Below are positions 18,768 through 27,242 of a stretch of DNA of 64,000 nt, piece after piece; within the stretch, counting starts at the first letter, position 1; each line of letters begins with the position of its first letter. This DNA comes from Paenarthrobacter aurescens (GTDB taxonomy: Bacteria; Actinomycetota; Actinomycetes; Actinomycetales; Micrococcaceae): the NCBI RefSeq assembly GCF_041549525.1, contig NZ_CP157456.1, positions 3,410,001 to 3,474,000 of the forward strand, read 5' to 3'. The position numbers and the translations under genes are program-made. The notes below the pieces were generated by a model. It searched no databases, was not told the DNA's origin, and saw only the letters and a list, made by a program, of their open reading frames with translations.

Positions 18768-19679
18768 ATGACTACTTCAACCCTGCCTCGAAACAACCGC
18801 AAGAAGCCGCTCAACTGGCGACGCATCGGCGCCTGGGCGCTGGTGGCCGTCGCCCTCGCCGTGACCATTGCCCCGTTCCTGTGGATGCTGCGGACGGCGC
18901 TGTCCAGCAACAGTGCACTGGCGTCCAACGCCGGAAACCTGGTGCCGGCCGACTTCAGCTGGGGTGCCTTCAAGCGCGTCCTCGGGCTGCAAACCACCGA
19001 AGAGGCCATCGCCGACGGAGGCTCCGGTGCCGCCATCAACTTCTGGCTCTACCTCCGAAACTCCGTCATCTTCGCTACCATCACCACCGCCGGCCAGGTG
19101 TTCTTCAGCGCCATGGCTGCCTACGCCTTCGCCCGGTTGCGCTGGCCCGGCCGGAACAAAGTGTTCGCAGTCTTCCTGACCACCATGATGGTCCCGCCGA
19201 TCTTCACGGCGCTGCCCAACTTCCTCATGATCAAGAACCTCGGCCTGCTCAACACCATGGCCGGCATGTCCCTGCCATTCCTGTTCATGACCCCGTTCGC
19301 CATCTTCTTCCTGCGCCAGTTCTTCCTCAGCATGTCCCGCGAGGTTGAGGAAGCGGCAATGCTCGACGGCGCCAAGCACCTGCGCATCTTCTTCCAGATA
19401 GTGCTTCCCAACGCCGCCGCCCCCATCGCCACCCTGGCGCTGCTGACCTTCATCGGCCAGTGGAACGAATACTTCTGGCCGTTGCTGGTGGGCCAGGACG
19501 AGAGCGTCCGGGTGCTCACCGTGGGCCTGAGCGTCTTCAAGTCCCAGTCCCCGCAAGGCGCCCTCGACTGGTCCGGACTCATGGCCGGAACCCTCGTGGC
19601 TGCTTTGCCGATCTTCCTGCTGTTCATCGCCTTCGGCAAGAAGGTAGTCAACTCCATCGGATTCTCCGGAATCAAATAA
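18768..19679 (+). CDS. Sugar ABC transporter permease 2
   Basis: A 303-residue MalG-type subunit. It has a basic N-terminus, the first helix ALVAVALAVTIAPFLWML, and the EAA loop EVEEAAMLDGAKHLRIFFQI with a following IVLPNAAAP. It begins 25 bases after permease 1 and is part of the same operon. Together the two permeases form the translocation path for the sugar delivered by the lipoprotein encoded next. Confidence 0.93.
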   Translation: MTTSTLPRNNRKKPLNWRRIGAWALVAVALAVTIAPFLWMLRTALSSNSALASNAGNLVPADFSWGAFKRVLGLQTTEEAIADGGSGAAINFWLYLRNSVIFATITTAGQVFFSAMAAYAFARLRWPGRNKVFAVFLTTMMVPPIFTALPNFLMIKNLGLLNTMAGMSLPFLFMTPFAIFFLRQFFLSMSREVEEAAMLDGAKHLRIFFQIVLPNAAAPIATLALLTFIGQWNEYFWPLLVGQDESVRVLTVGLSVFKSQSPQGALDWSGLMAGTLVAALPIFLLFIAFGKKVVNSIGFSGIK

Positions 19680-19726
19680 CCCCGCTGTGAAAACACCCTG
19701 TTGAAAGAAACCCCGAAAGGTTCGCT

Positions 19727-21067
19727 ATGAAGAAAACCCTCGGCGTCGCCGCTGCTGCCGCCGCCATCGCTTTGACCCTGTCCGCCTGCGGAGGCTCCTC
19801 CCCCGCCTCCACGGAGGCCAAAGGTGAAATCAACTACTGGCTCTGGGACGCCAACCAGCTCCCCGCCTATCAGCAATGCGCGGATGATTTCACCAAGGCC
19901 AACCCGGACATCAAGGTCAAGATCACCCAGCGCGGCTGGGACGACTACTGGACCACGCTGACCAACGGCTTCGTGGCCGGTACTGCACCGGACGTGTTCA
20001 CCAACCACCTGTCCAAGTACCCGGAATACGCAGCCAAGAAGCAGTTGCTTTCCCTGGACGAGGCTGTGGAGAAGGACGGCATTAAGCTGGACGCCTACAC
20101 CAAGGGCCTCCCCGAGCTCTGGGTGGGTCAGGACGGCAAACGCTACGGCCTCCCGAAGGACTGGGACACCGTGGGCCTGTTCTACAACAAGGCCATGACA
20201 GACGCTGCCGGAATCAGTGCAGATCAGATGGCCAACCTGGACTGGAACCCCAAGGATGGCGGCAGTTACGAGAAGACCATCGCGCACCTGACTGTGGACA
20301 AGAACGGCAAGCGCGGGGACGAAGCAGGCTTTGATAAGAACAACGTGGCCACCTATGGACTGGGCCTGACAGGTAGCGGTTCGGGACAGGGCCAGACGGA
20401 GTGGAGCTTCCTGACAGCAACCACCGGCTGGACCGCGACGGACAAGAACCCGTGGGGCAGCAAGTTCAACTACGACGACCCCCGTTTCCAGGAAACCATC
20501 GCCTGGTGGGCAGGACTGGTGGACAAGGGCTACATGCCCAAGCTGGAGACCACCGTGGGTGCCAGCATGCCGGACAGCTTCGGCGCTGGTAAGTCTGCCA
20601 TCAACACCAACGGGGATTGGCTGATCGGCCAGTACAAGACCTACAAGGGGATCGAAACAGCTTTCGCTCCCACGCCCAAGGGCCCGGACGGCAAGCGCGC
20701 TTCCATGTTCAACGGCCTGGCCGACTCCATCTGGGCAGGCACCAAGAACCCCGGAGCAAGCGTCAAGTGGGTTGAATACCTGGGCTCCACGGCATGCCAG
20801 GACGTCGTAGCAAGCAAGGCTGTGGTCTTCCCGGCCATCACCAGCTCATCCGAGATCGCCGCGAAGGCCTTCGCGGATAAGGGCACAGACGTTACCGCCT
20901 TCACCACCCACGTGAAGGACGGCACCACGTTCCTCTTCCCGATCGCGGACAAAGCCGCCAAGGTTGACGGCATCATAAAGCCGGCCATGGATGCTGTGCT
21001 CTCCGGCAAGAAGCCCGCATCCTCGTTGACCGAAGCCAACAACCAGGTCAACAATCTCTTCAAGTAG
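19727..21067 (+). CDS. Extracellular sugar-binding lipoprotein
   Basis: A 446-residue solute-binding protein of the MalE-like family 1. A signal peptide with lipobox LSAC places the mature N-terminal Cys near residue 21. Features of the fold include INYWLWDANQLPAYQQC, FVAGTAPDVFTNHL and GLPKDWDTVGLFYNK. It binds the sugar outside the membrane and hands it to the permeases. The gene follows both permeases, unusual but not rare, and is closed by a strong hairpin (21095-21145) before the alpha-galactosidase gene. Confidence 0.93.
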   Translation: MKKTLGVAAAAAAIALTLSACGGSSPASTEAKGEINYWLWDANQLPAYQQCADDFTKANPDIKVKITQRGWDDYWTTLTNGFVAGTAPDVFTNHLSKYPEYAAKKQLLSLDEAVEKDGIKLDAYTKGLPELWVGQDGKRYGLPKDWDTVGLFYNKAMTDAAGISADQMANLDWNPKDGGSYEKTIAHLTVDKNGKRGDEAGFDKNNVATYGLGLTGSGSGQGQTEWSFLTATTGWTATDKNPWGSKFNYDDPRFQETIAWWAGLVDKGYMPKLETTVGASMPDSFGAGKSAINTNGDWLIGQYKTYKGIETAFAPTPKGPDGKRASMFNGLADSIWAGTKNPGASVKWVEYLGSTACQDVVASKAVVFPAITSSSEIAAKAFADKGTDVTAFTTHVKDGTTFLFPIADKAAKVDGIIKPAMDAVLSGKKPASSLTEANNQVNNLFK

Positions 21068-21094
21068 CCCCACCCGCTTCAACTCACCCGTTGT

Positions 21095-21145
21095 GGGGCC
21101 CGCTCTGCGCTTTATTTTCCGCACGAAGCGCGCAGAGCGGGCCCC
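21095..21145. terminator. Perfect 16-bp inverted repeat between binding protein and alpha-galactosidase genes
   Basis: GGGGCCCGCTCTGCGC (21095-21110) is exactly complementary to 21130-21145, with a 19-base AT-rich loop. There is no U-tract. Its position inside the operon suggests partial termination or protection of the upstream mRNA, which would keep binding-protein transcript levels above those of the hydrolase. Confidence 0.65.
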
Positions 21146-21192
21146 GCAACACCCCATGTCACTCTCCTCCCAATCCGAAAGCGACTTCATAC

Positions 21193-23364
21193 ATGCACCC
21201 GCTCCATCTCCGTTCCGCAGGTACCAGCCTGGTGATCGCCACCCACCGTGGAGAGGCTGAGATCATCCACTGGGGAGCCGACGTAGGAGATACGTTGCCG
21301 GACCTGGCCATCCTCAACGAGCCCATCCCGCCGTCCTCCATCGATGCAAACGTCCCCGCCGGGCTCCTCCCGCAGGCGTCGTCGTCGTGGCAGGGACGCC
21401 CGGGGCTTCGAGGCCACCGCATCACGGACGGCGTTCCCGGCTTCGATTTCTCAGTACGCCTGCGCGTGGCGAGTGCGACGGCGGATGGCGGCACAGCCGT
21501 GATTGTCCAGTCGGATCCCGACGCCGGCATCACCGTGACCAGCAACCTCACCTTGCACCGGGGCGGGCTTCTCGAACTGAAGCACACGGTCAGCAACCAC
21601 GGTACGTCGCCTTTCCAGGTGGATGAATTGGCCACGATGCTCCCGGTGGCGCGGGACGCCGTCGAACTTTTGGACCTGACCGGCCGCTGGTGCCGGGAGC
21701 GGCACCCACAGCGGCGGGCCATTCAGCAAGGAACCTGGGTCCGCACGGGCCGGCACGGCCGCACCGGGCACGATTCCTCGCTGCTGCTGGCCGCAGGAAC
21801 TGCGGGCTTCGGGAACCGGCACGGCAAGGTGTGGGCCACGCATCTGGCCTGGAGCGGGAATCACGAGCAATTCGCGGACAACGTTGCGGACGGCCGAACC
21901 ATGATCGGCGGTTCCGAGCTCCTGGGGCCAGCCGAAGTAGTTCTGCAGCCCGGCGAAAGCTACACCACCCCTGCCCTGTTCGCCGCTTACTCAGACCGTG
22001 GGTTGGATGGAATTTCCGAGGCGTTCTACGCATGGTTCCGTGCACGCCCGCACCATGTGGGCGCGGTGTCCGGAAAGGCCCGCCCAGTGGTACTCAACAC
22101 CTGGGAAGCGGTGTACTTCGACCATGATTTGGAGACGCTGATCGAACTCGCCGAGTCCGCTGCGGACCTGGGCGTTGAGCGTTTTGTGCTCGACGACGGC
22201 TGGTTCCGCGGGCGCCGCGACGACCACGCCGGGCTGGGTGACTGGTACGTGGATGAGACCGTCTGGCCTGACGGGCTGACTCCGTTGATTGATGCCGTGA
22301 CCAGCCGCGGCATGGAGTTCGGGCTGTGGGTTGAGCCGGAAATGGTCAATATGGACTCCGACATCGCCAGGGCACACCCGGAGTGGATCGTGGGGCCCTC
22401 CGCTGCATCCCACAAGGACGGTGGCCGCCTGCCGCTCGCGTGGCGGCAGCAGCACGTGATCGATCTGGTCAATCCGGACGCCTGGCAGTACATTTACGAC
22501 CGCATGGACACCCTGCTGCGTGAGAACAAGATCAGCTACCTCAAGTGGGATCAGAACCGCGACCTTCTGGAGCACGGGCATGCGGGGCGAGCTTCCGTGC
22601 ATGAGCAAACCCTTGCGGCGTACCGGCTGTTCGACGCCCTTCGTGCAGCCCATCCGGGTGTCGAGATCGAAAGCTGCTCCTCCGGCGGCGCGCGTGTGGA
22701 CCTCGGCATCCTGGAGCGCACGGACCGCATCTGGGCTTCGGACTGCAATGACGCCTTGGAGCGGCAAACCATCCAGCGATGGACCGGGATGGTGGTTCCG
22801 CCGGAGTTGGTCGGCGGGCACATCGGGCCCACTACTTCGCACACCACCGGGCGGACGCACGACCTCTCGTTCCGAGCCATCACGGCCCTGTTCGGTCACT
22901 TCGGCATGGAGTGGGACGTCCGCTCCGTCGCCGGAGAGGAGCGCGCAGAACTCAAGCGCTTCATAAGTCTCTACAAGGAACACCGTGGCCTCATCCACAG
23001 TGGCCGAATGGTGCGGGCCGATGTCCCGGACGAGTCACTGATGGTGCACGGCGTGGTTGCCGACGCTCCACCGGCCGGTGCAACCGCCGCCCTTTTCGCC
23101 GTGGTGAAGACCAGAACAGGCTTTGGCGAACAACCCGGACGGGTAACCATCCCGGGGCTGGATCCCACCCGTTCATACCGTGTGGAGGCGATCTTCCCTG
23201 CAGTCGGGGATGCCGACTACGGGCATACCTTCATCGAAGCAAAGCCGGCACCTTGGCTGGCGTCCGGGGCTGAAGCTACTGGACGGTTCCTGGGCGAGGT
23301 GGGCCTGCCCATGCCGGTCCTGAACCCGGAGCACGCCATCCTGCTGCGGCTCACGACCCTCTGA
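21193..23364 (+). CDS. Alpha-galactosidase, GH36
   Basis: A 723-residue retaining alpha-galactosidase. An N-terminal beta-sandwich is followed by the TIM barrel with FVLDDGWF, the nucleophile loop YLKWDQNRD (Asp near 453) and the acid/base region RIWASDCNDALER (Asp near 517); CSSGG also matches the family. No signal peptide is visible, so the enzyme is cytoplasmic and acts on imported melibiose, raffinose-type sugars or galactinol. The start at 21193 begins the conserved domain; the ribosome site is weak, consistent with low expression after the hairpin. A 32-bp repeat array starts at the last base of its stop codon. Confidence 0.93.
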   Translation: MHPLHLRSAGTSLVIATHRGEAEIIHWGADVGDTLPDLAILNEPIPPSSIDANVPAGLLPQASSSWQGRPGLRGHRITDGVPGFDFSVRLRVASATADGGTAVIVQSDPDAGITVTSNLTLHRGGLLELKHTVSNHGTSPFQVDELATMLPVARDAVELLDLTGRWCRERHPQRRAIQQGTWVRTGRHGRTGHDSSLLLAAGTAGFGNRHGKVWATHLAWSGNHEQFADNVADGRTMIGGSELLGPAEVVLQPGESYTTPALFAAYSDRGLDGISEAFYAWFRARPHHVGAVSGKARPVVLNTWEAVYFDHDLETLIELAESAADLGVERFVLDDGWFRGRRDDHAGLGDWYVDETVWPDGLTPLIDAVTSRGMEFGLWVEPEMVNMDSDIARAHPEWIVGPSAASHKDGGRLPLAWRQQHVIDLVNPDAWQYIYDRMDTLLRENKISYLKWDQNRDLLEHGHAGRASVHEQTLAAYRLFDALRAAHPGVEIESCSSGGARVDLGILERTDRIWASDCNDALERQTIQRWTGMVVPPELVGGHIGPTTSHTTGRTHDLSFRAITALFGHFGMEWDVRSVAGEERAELKRFISLYKEHRGLIHSGRMVRADVPDESLMVHGVVADAPPAGATAALFAVVKTRTGFGEQPGRVTIPGLDPTRSYRVEAIFPAVGDADYGHTFIEAKPAPWLASGAEATGRFLGEVGLPMPVLNPEHAILLRLTTL

Positions 23365-23475
23365 CCCTCGCGCACATCCCTCGGGCTTGAGCCCAACCCT
23401 CTCGCACATCCCCCGGCCTTGAGCCCAACCCTCTCGCAGATGCCTCGGGCTTGAGCCCGACCCTCGCTCACGTCC
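23364..23475 (+). repeat. 32-bp-period tandem array A
   Basis: Three nearly identical 32-bp units begin at 23364, 23396 and 23428, with a partial fourth at 23460. Each starts ACCCTC and carries a core such as CCCTCTCGCACATC followed by CGGGCTTGAGCCC, itself a small palindrome (GGGCTTGAGCCC). The same core at the same 32-bp spacing recurs at 25629 and, inverted, at 26229. Confidence 0.9.
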
Positions 23476-23480
23476 AACAA

Positions 23481-23516
23481 AAAAAGCCGCCCCGGAGAAC
23501 ACCGGGGCGGCTTTTT
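23481..23516. terminator. Bidirectional intrinsic terminator
   Basis: AAAAAGCCGCCCCGG (23481-23495) pairs perfectly with CCGGGGCGGCTTTTT (23502-23516) around a six-base loop, with A- and T-tracts on both sides. It serves both the alpha-galactosidase operon and the convergent crp gene. Confidence 0.95.
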
Positions 23517-23526
23517 CGTAGCTGTT

Positions 23527-24204
23527 TTAGCGTGAGCGCTGGCGCAGACGCTGCATGTCCAAGATGACCACAGCGCGGGCTTCCAGGCGGAGCCATCCGC
23601 GCTGGACGAACTCGGCCAGTGCCTTGTTCACGGTTTCGCGGGAAGCGCCCACCAGTTGGGCCAGTTCTTCCTGGGTGAGCTCGTGGGCAACCAGAACGCC
23701 GTCGGTAGCCGGGCGGCCGAAGCGGTCTGCGAGATCCAGGAGGGCCTTGGCAACACGGCCCGGGACGTCAGAGAAGACGAGGTCGGACAGGGAGTCATTG
23801 GTGCGGCGAAGGCGGCGGGCCAAAGCCTGCAACAGCTGCGCGGAAACCTCAGGACGCGTGCGGAGCAGAGCGTTAAGGCTCTCGTTCTTGAGTCCGGCCA
23901 AGCGGGTCTCCGAAACGGCGGTGGCCGTGGCGGTTCGCGGGCTGGGATCGAACAACGCCATTTCGCCGAAGAGCTCACCCGGGCCAAGAATGGCCAAGAG
24001 CGACTCGCGGCCGTCGGGGGACGTGCGTCCGAGCTTTACCTTGCCGGAAACGATGAAGTAGAGCTGGTCACCCTGGTCACCTTCGCGGAACACCGAAGCT
24101 CCACGTGAAAGGTCCACCTCGGTGAGTTCGTCCGTCAGCAAGCGGAATGCGTCGTCGTCAAGGGTGGCGAAGAGGGGTGCGCGGCGCAATACCTCGATGT
24201 CCAT
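23527..24204 (-). CDS. Crp/Fnr-family transcriptional regulator
   Basis: A 225-residue protein. The cyclic-nucleotide-binding jelly roll includes GDQGDQLYFIVSGKVKL and GELFGEMALFDPSPRTATA, where GEMALFD and PRTATA form the phosphate-binding cassette with Glu and Arg for cAMP. The C-terminal HTH is ELTQEELAQLVGASRETVNK. It matches the actinobacterial Crp/GlxR group that controls carbon metabolism and acetate genes. Monocistronic, with about 235 bases of promoter region upstream. Confidence 0.93.
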   Translation of the reverse strand: MDIEVLRRAPLFATLDDDAFRLLTDELTEVDLSRGASVFREGDQGDQLYFIVSGKVKLGRTSPDGRESLLAILGPGELFGEMALFDPSPRTATATAVSETRLAGLKNESLNALLRTRPEVSAQLLQALARRLRRTNDSLSDLVFSDVPGRVAKALLDLADRFGRPATDGVLVAHELTQEELAQLVGASRETVNKALAEFVQRGWLRLEARAVVILDMQRLRQRSR

Positions 24205-24439
24205 GAAATCTCCTGAATATAAGTTTCGGTCGTGGCGCTCAGGCCATTGTTTCAGAATTTTTAAGCTTCTGTGACGTACTTGGCACGTGAAACGCTGAAA
24301 TGGCGCGGGTTTGGAGCTGCAGAGCCCCCTACTGACGCCGTTCGCGAGCGTATTGGGTAGTCCGTTTCGTGACCGGGCTAACGGTTAGTTGTCAGGGTGG
24401 GCACCTAGAATTGGCGCTACCCGGCTATGAGGAGCATTG

Positions 24440-25624
24440 GTGTTTGGCTTGACGATATTGGATTTGGCATTGATTTTGATGCTCCTGTCCTACCTGATCT
24501 ATGGCCTCCGTAATGGCTTCATGGTCACACTTGGCGGAATTGCCGGATTTGTCGTCGGTGCCGTCGCCGCCTTCATGGCCGTTCCGCTCGTCAGCGGATG
24601 GGTGACCGATAGCGGCTGGAGGCTGACCGCTACGGTGGGAGCCGCCGTCGTGCTTATCGCTTTGGGGCACGGCCTGGGCACCATGATCGGGCGAAAAGTC
24701 CGCCATGCTGTGCGGATCAAGCCGTTGCATGCCGTGGATCGCTTGATTGGTGGCGCAGTCAGCGTGGTGGTGGCGGCGCTGGTGATGTCCATGCTGGCGT
24801 TCAGCATCAGTTCGCTGGGTGTGCCGTTCGTGTCACAGCAGTTGGCCGAGTCCCGCGTCATTCGCTACATCGACAACCTGACGCCGACGCCCGTCAAGAG
24901 CACCATGGCTCAGTTGCGGTCCACGGTGATCGGCGATGGCATTCCCAAGCTCATTGAGGGCATTGGTCCCGTGACTCCCGTGCCAGTTCCCAACGAGTCA
25001 ACGGACACTCCAGCCCTGAACCAGGCCGCCGAGTCCGTCCTGAAGATCGCAGGCACCGCCTTTGAATGTGGTCAGAACCAGACAGGTTCCGGATTTGTTG
25101 TCTCGCCCGGGCGCGTCGTCACAAACGCGCACGTGGTGGCGGGCGTGTCGCAGCCCGTTGTGGAAGTCCCCGACGGCGGCGCGTTGCCGGGTCGGGTGGT
25201 TTACTTCGACTCCCAGCGGGACATCGCCGTCCTGGCCGTGGATGGGCTGCGGTCCAGCCCACTGCCGCTGAGCGCCGACCTCGCCGAAGGCAGTCCCGCA
25301 GCATTTGCCGGGTACCCGCACGGCGGACCCTTCCAATCCAAACCGGCCACCATCCAAGGCATTTCAACCATTCTGGTTCCGGATATTTACGGCAACAATC
25401 CCTCGCCTGCGCAGGTTTACAGGTTGGCCGGCGATGTTCAGCCCGGCAACTCCGGTGGCCCTTTGCTGACCATGCAGGGACAAGTGGCCGGGCTGATCTT
25501 TGCCAAGACAACCACTGATGCTGCCTTGGGCTTTGCGCTCACCATGGAGGACCTGGAACCGGTGGCAGCGCAGGCGCCCGGCCTCAGCAGCCCCGTCTCG
25601 GCCGGTCAGTGCACCCGTAAGTAG
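24440..25624 (+). CDS. MarP-like membrane serine protease
   Basis: A 394-residue protein. Four N-terminal hydrophobic segments form a CvpA/colicin-V-production-like domain (to about residue 130), then a trypsin-like protease outside the membrane with His in TNAHVVAG (about 230), Asp in SQRDIAVLAV (about 260) and Ser in QPGNSGGPLL (about 337). Two Cys (FECGQNQ and GQCTRK) could form the disulfide known in Mycobacterium MarP (Rv3671c), a protease needed for acid and oxidative stress survival. GTG at 24440 is chosen because GAGGAG is five bases upstream; TTG 24437 is too close. Confidence 0.9.
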   Translation: MFGLTILDLALILMLLSYLIYGLRNGFMVTLGGIAGFVVGAVAAFMAVPLVSGWVTDSGWRLTATVGAAVVLIALGHGLGTMIGRKVRHAVRIKPLHAVDRLIGGAVSVVVAALVMSMLAFSISSLGVPFVSQQLAESRVIRYIDNLTPTPVKSTMAQLRSTVIGDGIPKLIEGIGPVTPVPVPNESTDTPALNQAAESVLKIAGTAFECGQNQTGSGFVVSPGRVVTNAHVVAGVSQPVVEVPDGGALPGRVVYFDSQRDIAVLAVDGLRSSPLPLSADLAEGSPAAFAGYPHGGPFQSKPATIQGISTILVPDIYGNNPSPAQVYRLAGDVQPGNSGGPLLTMQGQVAGLIFAKTTTDAALGFALTMEDLEPVAAQAPGLSSPVSAGQCTRK

Positions 25625-25628
25625 TCGA

Positions 25629-25738
25629 CGCTCTCTCACATCACGCGGGTGCTGGAGCGTCGCTCTCTCACATCGTGACTGTTTTTGGGGCACCCTCGCT
25701 CACTTTGTGGGCGCAATTCCCGGACGCTCCTGCACCGC
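25629..25738 (+). repeat. 32-bp-period tandem array B
   Basis: CGCTCTCTCACATC occurs at 25629 and again at 25661; degenerate copies CCCTCGCTCACTTT and CGCTCCTGCACCGC follow at 25693 and 25725. All starts are exactly 32 bases apart, but the sequence between the cores is not conserved, so the spacing rather than the whole unit is preserved. Lies between marP-like and aroQ genes in the likely aroQ promoter region. Confidence 0.8.
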
Positions 25739-25753
25739 TATAGATTGGGAGCC

Positions 25754-26218
25754 ATGACTGACGCTACTTCCGCCACCGAAACCGGCCGCGGCACCATCCT
25801 TGTGATCAATGGCCCCAATCTGAACCTTTTGGGCACCCGTGAACCAGAGAAGTACGGCACGTCCACTCTGGCTGACGTAGAGCAACTGGCCATGAGCGCG
25901 GCCGCCGCCCACGGCTTCACTGTTGACTGCGTACAGTCCAACCATGAGGGCGACCTCCTGGACGCCATCCACGCAGCGCGAGGCACCGCCGTCGGAATTG
26001 TGATCAACGCCGGCGCATACACTCATACGTCCGTGGCGCTCCGTGACGCCCTGGCGGCTGTGCAGCTGCCCGCCGTCGAGGTCCACATCACCAACGTGCA
26101 CCAGCGGGAAGAGTTCCGCCACCATTCGTACCTGTCCGGAGTATGCAACGCGATCATTGTGGGCGCGGGTGTGTTGGGCTACAAACTGGCAATCGATTAC
26201 TTGGCTGACTCGGTCTGA
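25754..26218 (+). CDS. aroQ: 3-dehydroquinate dehydratase, type II
   Basis: A 154-residue cytoplasmic enzyme of the shikimate pathway, active as a dodecamer, converting 3-dehydroquinate to 3-dehydroshikimate. Seen are [17 protein letters not shown] with the catalytic Arg/Tyr lid, [28 protein letters not shown] and [20 protein letters not shown]. The start at 25754 gives the usual length with a short Thr/Ala tail. Standing alone here, away from other aro genes. Confidence 0.95.
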   Translation: MTDATSATETGRGTILVINGPNLNLLGTREPEKYGTSTLADVEQLAMSAAAAHGFTVDCVQSNHEGDLLDAIHAARGTAVGIVINAGAYTHTSVALRDALAAVQLPAVEVHITNVHQREEFRHHSYLSGVCNAIIVGAGVLGYKLAIDYLADSV

Positions 26219-26228
26219 CGTTTCCCGG

Positions 26229-26306
26229 GAAGTGATAGAGGGACCGGCTTTAGCCCCCGGGACGTGAGAGAGGAACCGGCATAAACCCCCGGGACGTGAG
26301 AGAGGG
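26229..26306 (-). repeat. 32-bp-period tandem array C
   Basis: GAAGTGATAGAGGG, GACGTGAGAGAGGA and GACGTGAGAGAGGG start at 26229, 26261 and 26293, again exactly 32 bases apart. They are the reverse complement of the core found in arrays A and B. Here most of the 32-bp unit is conserved, including a preceding CCCGGG and a following CCGGC. Lies between the convergent aroQ and Nudix genes. Confidence 0.88.
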
Positions 26307-26313
26307 AGCGGGG

Positions 26314-27225
26314 TCAGCGTTCGCGCTGGGGTTCCCCGGCTACGGTGCGGGCGGCTTCGACCTCAAGCATCAGGATTCCGCCCTCGTCCACCAATTTCGC
26401 TTGGTACACGTGGGCTTTGCGCTTGTAGCTCAGGTAGGCGATGCAACCGTTGGCGTTAGCCATCTTTTCGAGCATGATCTCCGAGCCCGGCACCAGAAGC
26501 TGTCCGAGCTTGAGGCCCACAGTGTTTTCCTGGCCTATCTCGTCCCCGAGTGCTGAGGTGTCCCGGAGCGCGATGGCTTCGGCCGCGGTAACCCAGCGGC
26601 CCCACACCCCCTTGCTGCCCAGGATGCTCGGTTGCTGGTTCACCGGGACTGTGGCGGCGAAGTAGCGGGTGTTGAAACGGGCGTGCGCAAAGTCCGGGCT
26701 GAGCCAGTTCACCAGAGGCTTCAAAAGATCCGTGCGGAGGGACAGGCCTCGCTTGCTGAGCATCTCCGTGAAGGACTTCTCCTGGGCTGCCACGGCTTCG
26801 CGGGCTCGCATCCAGTCGACGGTGGAGTTGGCCTCAACAGTGGAAGAAGCGTCGGGGCCCGCGAGGAGGACACCCGTTTCTTCGAAGAGTTCGCGGATGG
26901 CGCCCACCACGTGACGGCGGGCGAGGCCGACGTCGTCCGTTCCCATCTGCTCAGCCCAATGCTGCGGCGTGGGGCCCAACCAACCTACGGGGTCGTCGTC
27001 GGATGGGTCCAAGGAACCACCCGGGAACGCCACAACGCCCAACGGCGAGGACCCTGGCCTGTATCCAAGCCAGGTTTCCAAGCCGGTGGGCGAATCGCGC
27101 AACAACACAACGGAGGAAGCGTAGCGGGCGGCCCTGGGGGTCCGCTCGCCAAGCTCAAGCCAGTTCCGTGCTGCCCCTTCGAGTTCCGGGGGCAGTACAA
27201 ACAGGCGGCGGGCAATCTGCGGCAA
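26314..27225 (-). CDS. Nudix hydrolase, NUDT19-like
   Basis: A 303-residue Nudix protein. FPGGSLDPSDDD starts the domain, and after an insert of about 30 residues comes GAIRELFEETGVLL with the catalytic RE-EE residues; this split box is typical of the NUDT19/RP2 type, some of which cleave CoA esters. The conserved C-terminal RYFAATVP strand is present. The start is a TTG at 27225 with a weak ribosome site, so the N-terminus is uncertain by a few residues. Third gene in an operon with RidA and a DUF4177 protein. Confidence 0.8.
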   Translation of the reverse strand: MPQIARRLFVLPPELEGAARNWLELGERTPRAARYASSVVLLRDSPTGLETWLGYRPGSSPLGVVAFPGGSLDPSDDDPVGWLGPTPQHWAEQMGTDDVGLARRHVVGAIRELFEETGVLLAGPDASSTVEANSTVDWMRAREAVAAQEKSFTEMLSKRGLSLRTDLLKPLVNWLSPDFAHARFNTRYFAATVPVNQQPSILGSKGVWGRWVTAAEAIALRDTSALGDEIGQENTVGLKLGQLLVPGSEIMLEKMANANGCIAYLSYKRKAHVYQAKLVDEGGILMLEVEAARTVAGEPQRER

Positions 27226-27242
27226 TTGAGTGAACCGGGTCC

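Noticed and set aside
23364..23475. Possible CRISPR array from regularly spaced repeats
   Set aside because: Units are contiguous 32-bp tandem copies with no unique spacers, only three to four units, and no cas genes nearby.
24205..24439. Small gene or RNA in the crp/marP interval
   Set aside because: Only scattered short inverted repeats and TGTGACGTA-like words; nothing that supports a gene or structured RNA.
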